64,000 nucleotides of DNA from Clostridia bacterium (GTDB lineage Bacteria > Bacillota > Clostridia > Oscillospirales > CAG-272): contig JAFQEJ010000015.1 in the NCBI GenBank assembly GCA_017399105.1, positions 17,675 to 81,674 on the forward strand, in the 5' to 3' direction. Positions 33,932 through 42,460 of the stretch are shown piece by piece. Numbering within the stretch: the first letter of the stretch is position 1; each line of letters opens with the position of its first letter. A program made the position numbers and the translations under genes. Under the pieces are notes generated by a model. That model was not told the DNA's origin. It was given only the letters and a program-made list of their open reading frames with translations, and ran no database searches.

Positions 33932-35403
33932 TTAAATCACAGCGCACAAAAATTATTGCAGTCGGCGTTGTCGCCCTCATCCTCATCATCGCCTATTTCG
34001 CTGTGGTACAGCCCCTGGTCAATCAGGTAGTCGATGACAGCGAAGAGCCCCCCACACTGGTCGAAGGTGAGGTTCTCGGCTCCAACAACCGTATTCTTCT
34101 CTTCGAGCACACCGAAAAAGCCAACATTCAAAGCATCGAAGTCCACAATGACAGCGGCACCTGGACCATGTACCGCGGCGATGACAACGAGTTCTACCTC
34201 AAGGATCATGAGGGTGCTCCCTACAGCAAGGCGCTCCTCGCCTCTCTTGTCAGCGATGCCGGCTACACCCTCTCCATGACCCGCGTCACCGATAACTGCA
34301 CCGACTGGAGCGTGTACGGCCTCGATGAAGCAAGCACTCCCGCATGGTATGTGCTCACAAATCTGCAGGGCGAAACCCACACCGTCTATATCGGTGACAG
34401 AATTCCCACAGGCGCGGGCTACTACTGCCGCTACAAGGATCGTCCCTGCGTCTATGTCCTCCAGTCCTCGCTGGCATCCACCCTGCTTGTACCGCTGGAG
34501 AGCATGATCACCCCCATTCTGACCTACCCCCTCGGCACAACCGACTATTACATGGTCAAAAACTTCTACATCGCCAACCGTGACGATGTACAGATCTCGG
34601 TCACCTTCCTCGATGAAGAGGAGCGCGCAAAGCTTGCTCAGGATTCCCCCTATCTTATGGTTTATCCTACAAACTACGGCGTTTCCACCACCTACGAGAC
34701 GGTGCTCCAGACCTTCATGAACTTCGTTGCCGACAGAGCAATCCTTCAGGGCAGCTCCACCGAAGCCATCCCCACCGAAGAGCTTGCCAAGTACGGTCTT
34801 GACGATCCGGCATATGAGATCTACTTCGAATATAACGACATTGCCAACTGCGTGATCTTCAGCGATAAGACCGAAAACGGCACCTACTACGCATACTCCT
34901 TCGTCTTCAATCTCATTGCCGAGGTCAGTGCCACCACCGTTCCCTTCCTCGAATACGATCTGATTCAATATGTGGATCGCCCCGTATTCCAGCGCAACAT
35001 CAATGACATCGGCGAGATCAGGATCGAATCTCCCCAGGTTTCCGAAACCTTCACCCTCGTCGGCGAAGGCGAAGAGCTGATTGTTACCCAGAAGAACGGC
35101 TCCAAGCCTGTCGTTCAGAACTTCCGTCAGTTCTACAAGACTCTGCTCTCCATCCAGATTGAGGACTATGTCCCCGAAGGAACCGATCCCGCATCCCTCG
35201 ACTGCATGGCAACCTTTACTGCCACCGCACGTTCGGGCGCTGTCTTTGAGTATAAGTTCTATCAGTACACCACCCGCCGCGCACTTGTCACCATTAACGG
35301 CGAAGGCGAGTTCTACTGCATCGTCGACGACGTCCATAAGATGCTCAACGACACCGAACGCATCATCAAGGGCGAAACCGTAGACGCGGACGCAAAAGAT
35401 TAA
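33928..35403 (+). CDS. DUF4340-type membrane-anchored protein
   Basis: 491 residues with an N-terminal membrane helix (about 9-27) and a long beta-rich outer domain built of two similar halves. DUF4340 proteins usually follow gldG homologues, as here. The ATGA overlap with the upstream gene fixes the start at 33928. Its role is unknown; by context it belongs to the ABC exporter. Hairpin repeats follow the stop at once. Confidence 0.8.
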   Translation: MIKSQRTKIIAVGVVALILIIAYFAVVQPLVNQVVDDSEEPPTLVEGEVLGSNNRILLFEHTEKANIQSIEVHNDSGTWTMYRGDDNEFYLKDHEGAPYSKALLASLVSDAGYTLSMTRVTDNCTDWSVYGLDEASTPAWYVLTNLQGETHTVYIGDRIPTGAGYYCRYKDRPCVYVLQSSLASTLLVPLESMITPILTYPLGTTDYYMVKNFYIANRDDVQISVTFLDEEERAKLAQDSPYLMVYPTNYGVSTTYETVLQTFMNFVADRAILQGSSTEAIPTEELAKYGLDDPAYEIYFEYNDIANCVIFSDKTENGTYYAYSFVFNLIAEVSATTVPFLEYDLIQYVDRPVFQRNINDIGEIRIESPQVSETFTLVGEGEELIVTQKNGSKPVVQNFRQFYKTLLSIQIEDYVPEGTDPASLDCMATFTATARSGAVFEYKFYQYTTRRALVTINGEGEFYCIVDDVHKMLNDTERIIKGETVDADAKD

Positions 35404-35595
35404 GCGCTTCGCTCTTAATCAAGACATATTCGCTTCGCGAATATGAGCTACCATTTATTGTTTGATCTGCTAAGGTAATTTTGCTCCGCAAAAAATTGTT
35501 TAAGCACTCCGCGCTTAAACAAGACATATTCGCTTCGCGAATATGAGCTATCATTTATAGGTTGATCTGCTAAGGTAATTTTGCTCCGCAAAAAT
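35403..35595. repeat. Tandem ~92-bp repeat with TTC-loop hairpins (two copies, 100-bp period)
   Basis: Copies at about 35403-35494 and 35503-35594 are nearly identical from AAGACATATTCG to the end. Each carries the perfect palindrome CATATTCGC-TTC-GCGAATATG and a shorter GC(G/A)CTTCGC-type element in front. They lie between a stop codon and a terminator and encode nothing obvious. Confidence 0.85.
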
Positions 35596-35611
35596 AATCA
35601 ATTAATAACAA

Positions 35612-35642
35612 GAAAGGAGACTCCATGGTTGAGTCTCCTTTT
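35612..35642 (+). terminator. Terminator hairpin after the repeats
   Basis: Arms AAAGGAGACTC and GAGTCTCCTTTT, then TTCT. Confidence 0.7.
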
Positions 35643-35662
35643 CTGCACGCAGGAGGATCATC

Positions 35663-36646
35663 ATGCCCAGCTTCCTTTATAGGCCTCTAACAGACGGCGA
35701 GCTGAATGCCGTCATCACCCAATCGCTCCATACCGGCATCGCATCGAGCAGGCTGCTCACCGGAGGTATGTTCAACACCACCTATTTCATTGAAAGCACC
35801 GAGGGCAAAAAGTACGTCCTCCGCGTCGGCCCCGTGAACCGCCACCTTCTTGTTCCCTATGAGCACCGCCTCATGGAAGCCGAGGCCCACTTCTATTCAC
35901 TCTGCAAAGAGAAAAACATCCCTGTCTCCAATGTTGTCGTCTGCAACACCACAAAGAGCATCATCGACCGCGACTTCATGATTGTCGACTTCATCGAGAG
36001 CGAGACGCTCTTCGCTGTCCCCATGGATGACAAGCGCATGGAAAAGCTCGCTTATGAAATCGGCATCGAAGCTGCCAAAATGCATGGCATCACCGGATTT
36101 GGCAATTCCGCGCCCAAATTCGGTCGTGTTGCCGAGCTTGCCGATTCCCCCGACAAGGGCTTTGACCGTTGGAGCGACTTTCTATGGGACGAGCTCATGA
36201 ACTGGGAGTCTGTCGCTCTCCCCGCGCAAATGTTCACCCCCGAAGAGCACGAAACTATCCGCCGCATCTTCAGCAAAGAGGCTCCTATCCTCGATGAAAT
36301 CACAACCCCCGGTCTTCTCCATAACGATTTCTGGCATGCCAACATCCTCATCCGCTTCGAAGGTGAGACACCCAAGCTGGCAGCCTTCATCGATGCCGAC
36401 CGCTGCTTCTTCGGCGATCCCGACTTCGAGAACATTTCGCTGCGCTGGATGCTCGACTGCCCCTCCTACTGGGAAGGCTATGGCAAGCCGCTTGCCACAG
36501 ACGATCACGCTGTCCGCCGCCGCCACCTCTACAATATCCTCACTTACCTCTGGCACGCCTATGTCTTCAAGTGCGAATATGACAACATCCCCGAAATGCA
36601 TGACCGCTGCCGCCGCGTCCGTGAGGCAATGCAAAATCTGCTCTGA
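35663..36646 (+). CDS. Aminoglycoside-phosphotransferase-like (APH family) kinase
   Basis: 327 residues of protein-kinase-like fold. The ATP-binding lysine lies in KKYVLRVG, the catalytic loop is LLHNDFWHANIL (D as base) and the metal-binding segment is AFIDADRCFFGDPDFE. Such enzymes phosphorylate sugars, choline, amino alcohols, fructosamines or aminoglycosides. The substrate is unclear; nothing nearby suggests resistance. AGGAGG precedes the ATG. Confidence 0.82.
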   Translation: MPSFLYRPLTDGELNAVITQSLHTGIASSRLLTGGMFNTTYFIESTEGKKYVLRVGPVNRHLLVPYEHRLMEAEAHFYSLCKEKNIPVSNVVVCNTTKSIIDRDFMIVDFIESETLFAVPMDDKRMEKLAYEIGIEAAKMHGITGFGNSAPKFGRVAELADSPDKGFDRWSDFLWDELMNWESVALPAQMFTPEEHETIRRIFSKEAPILDEITTPGLLHNDFWHANILIRFEGETPKLAAFIDADRCFFGDPDFENISLRWMLDCPSYWEGYGKPLATDDHAVRRRHLYNILTYLWHAYVFKCEYDNIPEMHDRCRRVREAMQNLL

Positions 36647-36803
36647 TCTGCGAGGTATATAAAATAACCGCCATCTCCTCAAGACCTTCAAGCACCGACT
36701 TATGGAAGCCGGATCTATCGTCTATGATACATACCTCTCACCGACGAAGGAATGACGACCGCCGGCTGGCGAACCGGATATTACCTTACTCCAATTCAAC
36801 AAA

Positions 36804-36946
36804 GTGTTCCCGCTGTCCGGGAATATGCAATTTCACCGTAAGGCGGGGGTTTACTCCCGCCGTTTCGTGGAATTTCGGTTATTTCAGGCGGCGGAACACA
36901 AGGTCCCGTCCTACAAACCGGACAGCATTTCTGCATGGGAACACAT
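36804..36946. repeat. Dispersed ~144-bp intergenic repeat, copy 1
   Basis: It begins GTGTTCCC and ends GGGAACAC, so its ends are inverted repeats. Inside it carries the hairpin GGCGGG...CCCGCC followed by GTTTCGTGG. Copy 2 is at 42302-42444. The rest of the 36647-37133 gap holds the promoter at 37055 and nothing else I recognise. Confidence 0.7.
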
Positions 36947-37054
36947 AATGTAATTGGGACTAACTTTAAAAAAATTCTTCAGAAAAAATGCGCATAAAAC
37001 GATGTTTTTCTTAAAAAATCAATATTTTAATCTTGGCATGTGAATTTATTCTGA

Positions 37055-37084
37055 TTGACAACGACATCAACTGCATGATATACT
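37055..37084 (+). promoter_or_regulatory. Sigma-A promoter of binding-protein paralogue 4
   Basis: TTGACA (37055-37060), an 18-base spacer and TATACT (37079-37084). Confidence 0.75.
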
Positions 37085-37133
37085 CTAATTGAATCATATC
37101 ACGTTTTCAAAATTCATTTTTGGAGGTATTATC

Positions 37134-38633
37134 ATGCCGAATCTATGGAAGAAAACAGTTGCCGCACTGCTCCTCTTTGCGCTGGCTGCTTCGACCTTCG
37201 CATCCTGCGCGGGTGATCAGACCCCGACAAGCACCCCCACCGAAACCACCGGCAGCGATATCGCTATCACCACAGCCGCTGATACCACGCCCGAAAAGAT
37301 CCTCTATGATGCAGGCATCCCCGCAGGTACCGACTACGGCGGAGAGGATTTCAACCTGCACATCTTCGACAGCTCGGTTCATATTACCTGGGTGGATGTG
37401 GACTTTTCCGCCACCGAGGAAACCGGCGACACCCTCAATGATGCGGTCTACATCCGCATGAGAAATGTCAACGAAAAGCTGAACATCAACATCAATCCCA
37501 TCCCCAGCAAGCCCGAGGGTGCCGACATGAAGAAATCGGTTCAATCGGGGGACGATGCCTATGATGCAGGCTTTGTCATGACCCATGATGCCTCCAGCCT
37601 GGCGCAGAGCGGTCTGCTCGTCGATCTGCATACCATCGATGAACTGCAGCTTGATCAGCCCTGGTGGGATCAGAACGCAGTCGAGGATCTCTCGGTGCTC
37701 AATAAGCTCTTCATGGTTACCGGCGATATCGGCACCATGTACAAGAAGTCGATCGGCGTTATTCTCTTCAACAAGCAGCTTGTCGCCAACGATCCTACCC
37801 TCCCCAATCCCTATGAGCTGGTTGACAATATGACATGGACCATCGAAGCCTTCACCGAGATGGGCAAGAAGGTCTCGGAGGATGTCAACGGTGACAGCAA
37901 ATGGGACAAAGAGGACAAGTACGGTCTGCTCTTCTACTGTGACCTGGTTCCTCTCGGATTCATCGGTTCCGGCATTCAGCTGGCAACCAAGAATGAGGAG
38001 GATATCCCCGAAATCACCTTCTATTCGGATAAAACCGTCAAGGTTTATGAAAAATACGCCGAGCTGCTCTTTGACGAAACCCTCTCCTTCAGCTGGACCG
38101 AGCACAATGTCGGCGGAAATGACGGTGTCATCGCCATGTTCCAGGACAACCGCGGTCTCTTCAACTATAATGAGTTCCATGCCATCGAGAACATGCGTCA
38201 GATGGATACCGACTTCGGAATCCTTCCCATCCCGCTCTATGAGGAAGGACAGGATTCCTACCATCATGTCATCAATCCCCACGTTGCGGCAATGCTGGTG
38301 GTTCCCAAGTCGGGACTTGATATGACCCGTATCGCCCACGTCCTCGACGCACTGGGTGCAGAGTCCAAGAACATTCTCACTCCTGCCTACTATGAAACCT
38401 ACCTCAAGGGCAAGGGCACCCGCGACAACGAATCCGAAGCGGTTCTCGATATCGTTTTCTCCACGCTCCGCTATGATGCCGGCTATATGAACGACTGGGG
38501 TACCATCGGCACCTTCATACTCCCCCTTGTCAACAACCACAACCTCAACCTGACCTCTCAGTATGAAAAGATTGAGAACAAGGTCATCAAGGCGCTGGAA
38601 AAAGCAATTAGCAATTACGAAAAGAATACCTGA
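37134..38633 (+). CDS. Sugar-type solute-binding lipoprotein, paralogue 4
   Basis: 499 residues. Lipobox TFASC, Thr/Ser-rich linker, and the conserved blocks WWDQNAVEDL, VILFNKQL, DTDFGILPIP and YYETYLKGKGTRD. With the gene at 40555 it forms a second subfamily distinct from the three copies at 5-10 kb. The calcium-loop-like stretch reads DVNGDSKWDKED. I start it at the ATG at 37134, eight bases after GGAGG. It has its own promoter and terminator, and no transporter genes adjoin. Confidence 0.86.
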   Translation: MPNLWKKTVAALLLFALAASTFASCAGDQTPTSTPTETTGSDIAITTAADTTPEKILYDAGIPAGTDYGGEDFNLHIFDSSVHITWVDVDFSATEETGDTLNDAVYIRMRNVNEKLNININPIPSKPEGADMKKSVQSGDDAYDAGFVMTHDASSLAQSGLLVDLHTIDELQLDQPWWDQNAVEDLSVLNKLFMVTGDIGTMYKKSIGVILFNKQLVANDPTLPNPYELVDNMTWTIEAFTEMGKKVSEDVNGDSKWDKEDKYGLLFYCDLVPLGFIGSGIQLATKNEEDIPEITFYSDKTVKVYEKYAELLFDETLSFSWTEHNVGGNDGVIAMFQDNRGLFNYNEFHAIENMRQMDTDFGILPIPLYEEGQDSYHHVINPHVAAMLVVPKSGLDMTRIAHVLDALGAESKNILTPAYYETYLKGKGTRDNESEAVLDIVFSTLRYDAGYMNDWGTIGTFILPLVNNHNLNLTSQYEKIENKVIKALEKAISNYEKNT

Positions 38634-38644
38634 GCTTCACAACA

Positions 38645-38676
38645 CAAAAAGAGATGCTCCCGCATCTCTTTTTTTC
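38645..38676 (+). terminator. Terminator of binding-protein paralogue 4
   Basis: Arms AAAAAGAGATGC and GCATCTCTTTTT with a TCCC loop and a long T-run. Confidence 0.85.
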
Positions 38677-38777
38677 TCTGCCGCCTCACAATTCCCCAAA
38701 ATATCACACAGCCGTCACATTCTCATGCTATACTAAGCCATGCAAATACTCCTCCTTACGAAAGGCATGGTAAAACT

Positions 38778-39782
38778 ATGAAAACACTCAACATAAATCG
38801 ACTTCTTGCCCTCATTCTCGCTCTGCTGATGCTTGCCTCCCTTGCCTCCTGCTCGGATAAAAACGAGTTTGCAAACGAAGAGGATGCCCGCACCGTGCTC
38901 ACCCTCGGCAAATATGAGGTGCCCTACGATGAATACCGCTACCTCTACATGAACTATAAGCAGCAGATCGACAACGGCGATGAAAGCTACTGGGAAGAGC
39001 ACCCCGAACGCGAAGCAGATCTTCTGGAGTATGTCCATGATGCACTGCTGCTCAACTACGGTACGCTCGCCCTCGCCGATGAATATGATATCAAAATCAC
39101 CGCCGAAGAAAAAGCCTCCATCCTCGAAATCGAAAACGAGCGTATCGCCTCTATCGGCAGTGAGGAAGCTTTCCTCCTCGCCCTCGAAGGCTCCTATATG
39201 TCCCGCCGCGTCTTCCGCTCCATGATCGAGCTGCAATATATAGAAGAAAAGCTCTATAACCAGCTCACCGCCGAAATGGCAAATATCATCCCCTCGGACG
39301 ATGCCACCGTCGAAGCGGACATCGCAAAGAATTTCGTCCGCATCCAGCAGATCATGATCATCAATGACGATGGCGACGACCGCGAAGCCAACCGCACCCA
39401 GGCAGAAGAAATCCTTTCCAAGCTGCAGGCAGGCGAGGACTTTGAAGCACTCATGACGCAGTACAGCGAGGATGAGGAAATTCTCAATCCCATCGACGGC
39501 TACTACTTCACCCATAATGAATTCGCCCTTCTCCCCGGCTTCGATGAGCTTGCCTTCGGACTTGATATCGGTGAGACCAGCGGTGTCTATGAAGGCCCCG
39601 CATCCTACCATATCATCCGCCGTATGCCGCTGGAGGATGACTATATCAACAAAAACTTTGAAACCCTCCGTACCTCCTACATCGCCCGCTGCTTCTACGA
39701 AATGATCGATGAAGCCGCCGCCGGTCTGGAGTTGAGAACCACCGAACTCTACGACAGCCTCAAGCTCGCAACCATGCAGTAA
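38778..39782 (+). CDS. Parvulin-type peptidyl-prolyl isomerase lipoprotein (PrsA/SurA-like)
   Basis: 334 residues. The signal peptide ends at LASC (Cys about 25), then a SurA-like helical N-domain and a PpiC rotamase domain (about 190-290) with ILSKLQAGEDFEALMTQYSED, DGYYFTHNEF, FGLDIGETSGV and YHIIRRM. It should assist folding of exported proteins on the outer membrane face, plausibly including the many lipoproteins here. A TATACT-like -10 lies near 38729. Confidence 0.88.
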   Translation: MKTLNINRLLALILALLMLASLASCSDKNEFANEEDARTVLTLGKYEVPYDEYRYLYMNYKQQIDNGDESYWEEHPEREADLLEYVHDALLLNYGTLALADEYDIKITAEEKASILEIENERIASIGSEEAFLLALEGSYMSRRVFRSMIELQYIEEKLYNQLTAEMANIIPSDDATVEADIAKNFVRIQQIMIINDDGDDREANRTQAEEILSKLQAGEDFEALMTQYSEDEEILNPIDGYYFTHNEFALLPGFDELAFGLDIGETSGVYEGPASYHIIRRMPLEDDYINKNFETLRTSYIARCFYEMIDEAAAGLELRTTELYDSLKLATMQ

Positions 39783-39836
39783 ACGAGTATAACGAAAAGC
39801 CCCCGCCCCAAAGGAACGGGAGCTCATAAACAGCAA

Positions 39837-39871
39837 CAGGGACAGCAGCTTATATCACTGTCCCTGTTTTC
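39837..39871 (+). terminator. Terminator of the foldase gene
   Basis: Arms ACAGGGACAG and CTGTCCCTGT, then TTTCG. Confidence 0.7.
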
Positions 39872-39945
39872 GCTTCGTCGCTTCTCTTATGACAAAATTA
39901 CAAAAGAAGGAAACTTTCGCTGACGCGAAAGTCATGGTGATTTGT

Positions 39946-40434
39946 ATGATAACCTATTCCACCCTTGAAAATGTAACCAAGCAAGAATTGTTTGATGCAT
40001 TCATGCTGTCCTTCCAGGGGTTTCGAATCACTACCGAAACAACATATGAATCATTCTGCGAAATGCTCGAACACCGCAACTATGATGCAGCGATTTCAAT
40101 CGGTGCCTTTGATTCTGAAACGGGCGAACTTGTGAGTTATGTGCTCAACAGTATGCTGGAGCGAGATATTAAAACGGCCTATGATATACTCACAGGAACG
40201 ATACCAAGATACCGCAGAAGAGGAATATCAAGAACAATCTTTGAAAAGATGAAGCTGTTGCTGCAGCAGAATGAAGTAAAAATTTACACAACAACGGTTT
40301 TAAAAAACAATTCCGAGGCGTTAGGATTATACTTGTCGGTTGGATTTTCAATCAAGAATGAAGTTGTCAATACCATCACGACACCAAAGGGAAGCAGAGA
40401 AGTATTTGAGTACGAAATTGTTATGAATGTTTAG
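39946..40434 (+). CDS. GNAT family N-acetyltransferase, AT-rich
   Basis: 162 residues with GNAT features: GTIPRYRRRGISRTIFEKM (acetyl-CoA loop) and the late NNSEALGLYLSVGF motif. I choose the ATG at 39946 (MITYSTLENV), which matches the family start and has GGTGA upstream; in-frame ATGs also lie at 39889 and 39934. A CTTTCGC/GCGAAAG hairpin (about 39914-39931) precedes it. Base and codon use are clearly more AT-rich than in both neighbours, suggesting recent acquisition. Substrate unknown. Confidence 0.8.
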   Translation: MITYSTLENVTKQELFDAFMLSFQGFRITTETTYESFCEMLEHRNYDAAISIGAFDSETGELVSYVLNSMLERDIKTAYDILTGTIPRYRRRGISRTIFEKMKLLLQQNEVKIYTTTVLKNNSEALGLYLSVGFSIKNEVVNTITTPKGSREVFEYEIVMNV

Positions 40435-40491
40435 TCTGACCGTACCAAAATTTTCTGCACCGCGCTCTGCTGCGTCATGAAAGCAACCAAA

Positions 40492-40526
40492 CAAAGGGCT
40501 GTCGCATTTGCAATGCGTCAGCCCCT
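40492..40526 (-). terminator. Terminator of binding-protein paralogue 5 (GCAA-type hairpin, reversed)
   Basis: On the minus strand, arms GGGGCTGACGCAT and ATGCGACAGCCC surround a TGCAA loop, then TTTGTTTGG. It is the same hairpin family as at 19.9 and 26.7 kb. Confidence 0.75.
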
Positions 40527-40554
40527 TATCATTATTTGTATTGCCTGTCCAATT

Positions 40555-42042
40555 TTATTCCTTCATATAGTTGTCAATCGCCTTCTGAAGTGCCTTCATA
40601 ATGGAGGGCTCCAGCTTGGTGTAGCGAGAAGCAATATCGCCCTTGTAGGTGTTTACCATATCCAGTGTAAACTGACCGAGATTACCGAAGTTGTAAAGAT
40701 AACCGATATCATATCTCAGTGTTGAGAAGATGATGTCAAGAGATGCTTCGGACTCGTCATCGCGGGCGCCCTTGCCCTTGAGGTAGGTCTCATAATATGC
40801 AGGAGTCAGGATATTCTTGGACTCTGCGCCCAGCGCGTCAAGCACATAACCGATGCGCTCCATGTCAAGATTCGACTTGGGAACAACAGCCATTGCCGCA
40901 ACGTGAGGATTTACAGAATGACGGTAATCCTCCTGATTCTCGTCATAGAGAGGCATGGGGAGAATACCGAAGTCGGTATCCATCTGGCGCATGTTCTCAA
41001 TAGCGTGGAACTCATTGAAGTTGAAGAGACCGCGGTTGTCCTGGAACATGGCGATAACATCGTCATTCTTCAGACCGCTTGCCGACCAGCTGAAGGAAAG
41101 GGTCTTGTCAAAAAGCAGCTCGGTGTACTTCTCAAACACCTTAACAGTCTTATCCGAGTAGAAGATGATCGTGGGCAGGCCTTCGCTGTCCTTTGCAGTA
41201 TATTCAACACCTGCGCCCAGCAGACCGAGAGCGATCATATCGCAGTAATAGAGCAGACCGTACTTGTCGTCCTTGTTGTACTTGCCGTCGCCGTTGATAT
41301 CCTCAGATACCTTCTTGGACATCTCGATGAACGCATCAATTGTCCACTGCTTATTTGCAACAAGCTCATAGGGGTTAGGCATGGTCATATCGTTTGCCGC
41401 AAGCTGCTTGTTGAAGAGGATAACGCCGATCGACTTCTTGTACATGGTTCCGATATCACCGGTGACCATATAGAGCTTACCTGCAATGGGAAGATCCTCC
41501 ACCGCATGCTGATCCCACCAGGGCTGGGAAAGATCGAGGGTAGGAACATCGTGCAGATTCATCAGATAGCCGCTCTGAGAAATGGATGCACAGCCAAAGG
41601 TGTCAACAAATCCCGCGTCATAGGTATCAGAGTTGGACTGCACCGCTTTCTGCAGTTCCGAACCGTCGGACTTTGCATTGAGGGGCACGATCTTGATGTT
41701 CAGCATCTCATTGACATTTCTCATTCTGATGAATGCCGCGTCATTCAGTGTCTCACCGGTCTCCTCTGTAGCCGAAAAGTCAGCATCGTACCAGGTCGGA
41801 TCCGCACCGGGTTCGGGGAATACATGCAGCTTGAACTCGTATCCCTCGTAATTTGTTCCTTCGGGAATTGCTGCCTTGTAGGCTTCCTTCTCGGTAACCG
41901 CCTCGGTGACTGCTGTGGTAACATCACTTCCGGTATCTGCCGCTGTACCGCCCTGATCACCGCCTGCACAGGATGCCATACTGCCAACAACCGTGATCAG
42001 CGCAAGGAGAAGGGCTGCGATTTTCTTGAAATTCCTTGCCAT
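40555..42042 (-). CDS. Sugar-type solute-binding lipoprotein, paralogue 5
   Basis: 495 residues, very similar to paralogue 4 (WWDQHAVEDL, VILFNKQL, DTDFGILPMP, YYETYLKGKGARD). The signal ends at SMASC, followed by a Gly/Thr-rich linker. The calcium-loop-like stretch is DINGDGKYNKDD, the best EF-hand match of the set. I prefer the ATG at 42042, about 11 bases after GGAGG, to the ATG at 42060. It has a consensus promoter and a leader of about 110 bases. Confidence 0.86.
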   Translation of the reverse strand: MARNFKKIAALLLALITVVGSMASCAGGDQGGTAADTGSDVTTAVTEAVTEKEAYKAAIPEGTNYEGYEFKLHVFPEPGADPTWYDADFSATEETGETLNDAAFIRMRNVNEMLNIKIVPLNAKSDGSELQKAVQSNSDTYDAGFVDTFGCASISQSGYLMNLHDVPTLDLSQPWWDQHAVEDLPIAGKLYMVTGDIGTMYKKSIGVILFNKQLAANDMTMPNPYELVANKQWTIDAFIEMSKKVSEDINGDGKYNKDDKYGLLYYCDMIALGLLGAGVEYTAKDSEGLPTIIFYSDKTVKVFEKYTELLFDKTLSFSWSASGLKNDDVIAMFQDNRGLFNFNEFHAIENMRQMDTDFGILPMPLYDENQEDYRHSVNPHVAAMAVVPKSNLDMERIGYVLDALGAESKNILTPAYYETYLKGKGARDDESEASLDIIFSTLRYDIGYLYNFGNLGQFTLDMVNTYKGDIASRYTKLEPSIMKALQKAIDNYMKE

Positions 42043-42156
42043 GATAAAATAAACCTCCATATATAATTGATTTTGGGGTACAATAAAATCGGATGCTTCA
42101 GCTTGTTATCACATCACCATGTAACGAACACACAAACTTCACACATCGCCAGAATT

Positions 42157-42185
42157 ATTATAATGCAAAGTTAAGTGATTGTCAA
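42157..42185 (-). promoter_or_regulatory. Consensus sigma-A promoter of binding-protein paralogue 5
   Basis: Minus-strand TTGACA (42185-42180), 17 bases, TATAAT (42162-42157). Confidence 0.8.
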
Positions 42186-42239
42186 GCATTTCCAAGCTTT
42201 TTTCCCATTTTTCTCAACCTGAAGCTAGTATTCACCGCA

Positions 42240-42276
42240 GATAAAAAGATATCCGTGGATGATTCATCCACGGATT
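42240..42276 (-). terminator. Terminator of the tcdA-zinc-ribbon operon
   Basis: A perfect inverted repeat ATCCGTGGATGA/TCATCCACGGAT with a short TTTTTA run on the minus strand. Confidence 0.65.
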
Positions 42277-42301
42277 TAATTAAAACTCCCAATTTGAAAA
42301 A

Positions 42302-42444
42302 GTGTTCCCATAGTTCGAGATACGAATTTTCGCTGTAGGGCGGGGGTTCACTCCCGCCGTTTCGTGGGATTTCGATCGTATCAGACGGCGGGACCAAGGC
42401 CTCGTCCTATAAAACAGACCGCAATTCTGCCTGGGAACACATAA
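42302..42444. repeat. Dispersed ~144-bp intergenic repeat, copy 2
   Basis: GTGTTCCC at one end, GGGAACAC at the other, and inner GGCGGGGGTTCACTCCCGCC then GTTTCGTGG. It resembles copy 1 over its whole length with scattered substitutions. Confidence 0.7.
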
Positions 42445-42460
42445 GGTAGACAACAAAATT

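Noticed and set aside
33937..35337. 466-codon open frame antisense to the DUF4340 gene
   Set aside because: No start signals or motifs; the plus-strand gene is coupled to gldG by ATGA.
35403..35595. CRISPR array
   Set aside because: Only two ~92-bp units with an 8-base gap; no short repeat/spacer alternation and no cas genes.
35663..36646. Aminoglycoside resistance gene
   Set aside because: The APH fold is shared by many metabolic kinases; no specific resistance-enzyme motif or mobile context is visible.
36724..36948. Small open frame in the 36.7-kb intergenic region
   Set aside because: Mostly lies inside the dispersed repeat, has no ribosome site, and no similar frame is kept in repeat copy 2.
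42302..42444. tRNA or small structured RNA gene
   Set aside because: Hairpins are present but there is no cloverleaf, T-loop motif or CCA end; it matches the repeat at 36.8 kb instead.
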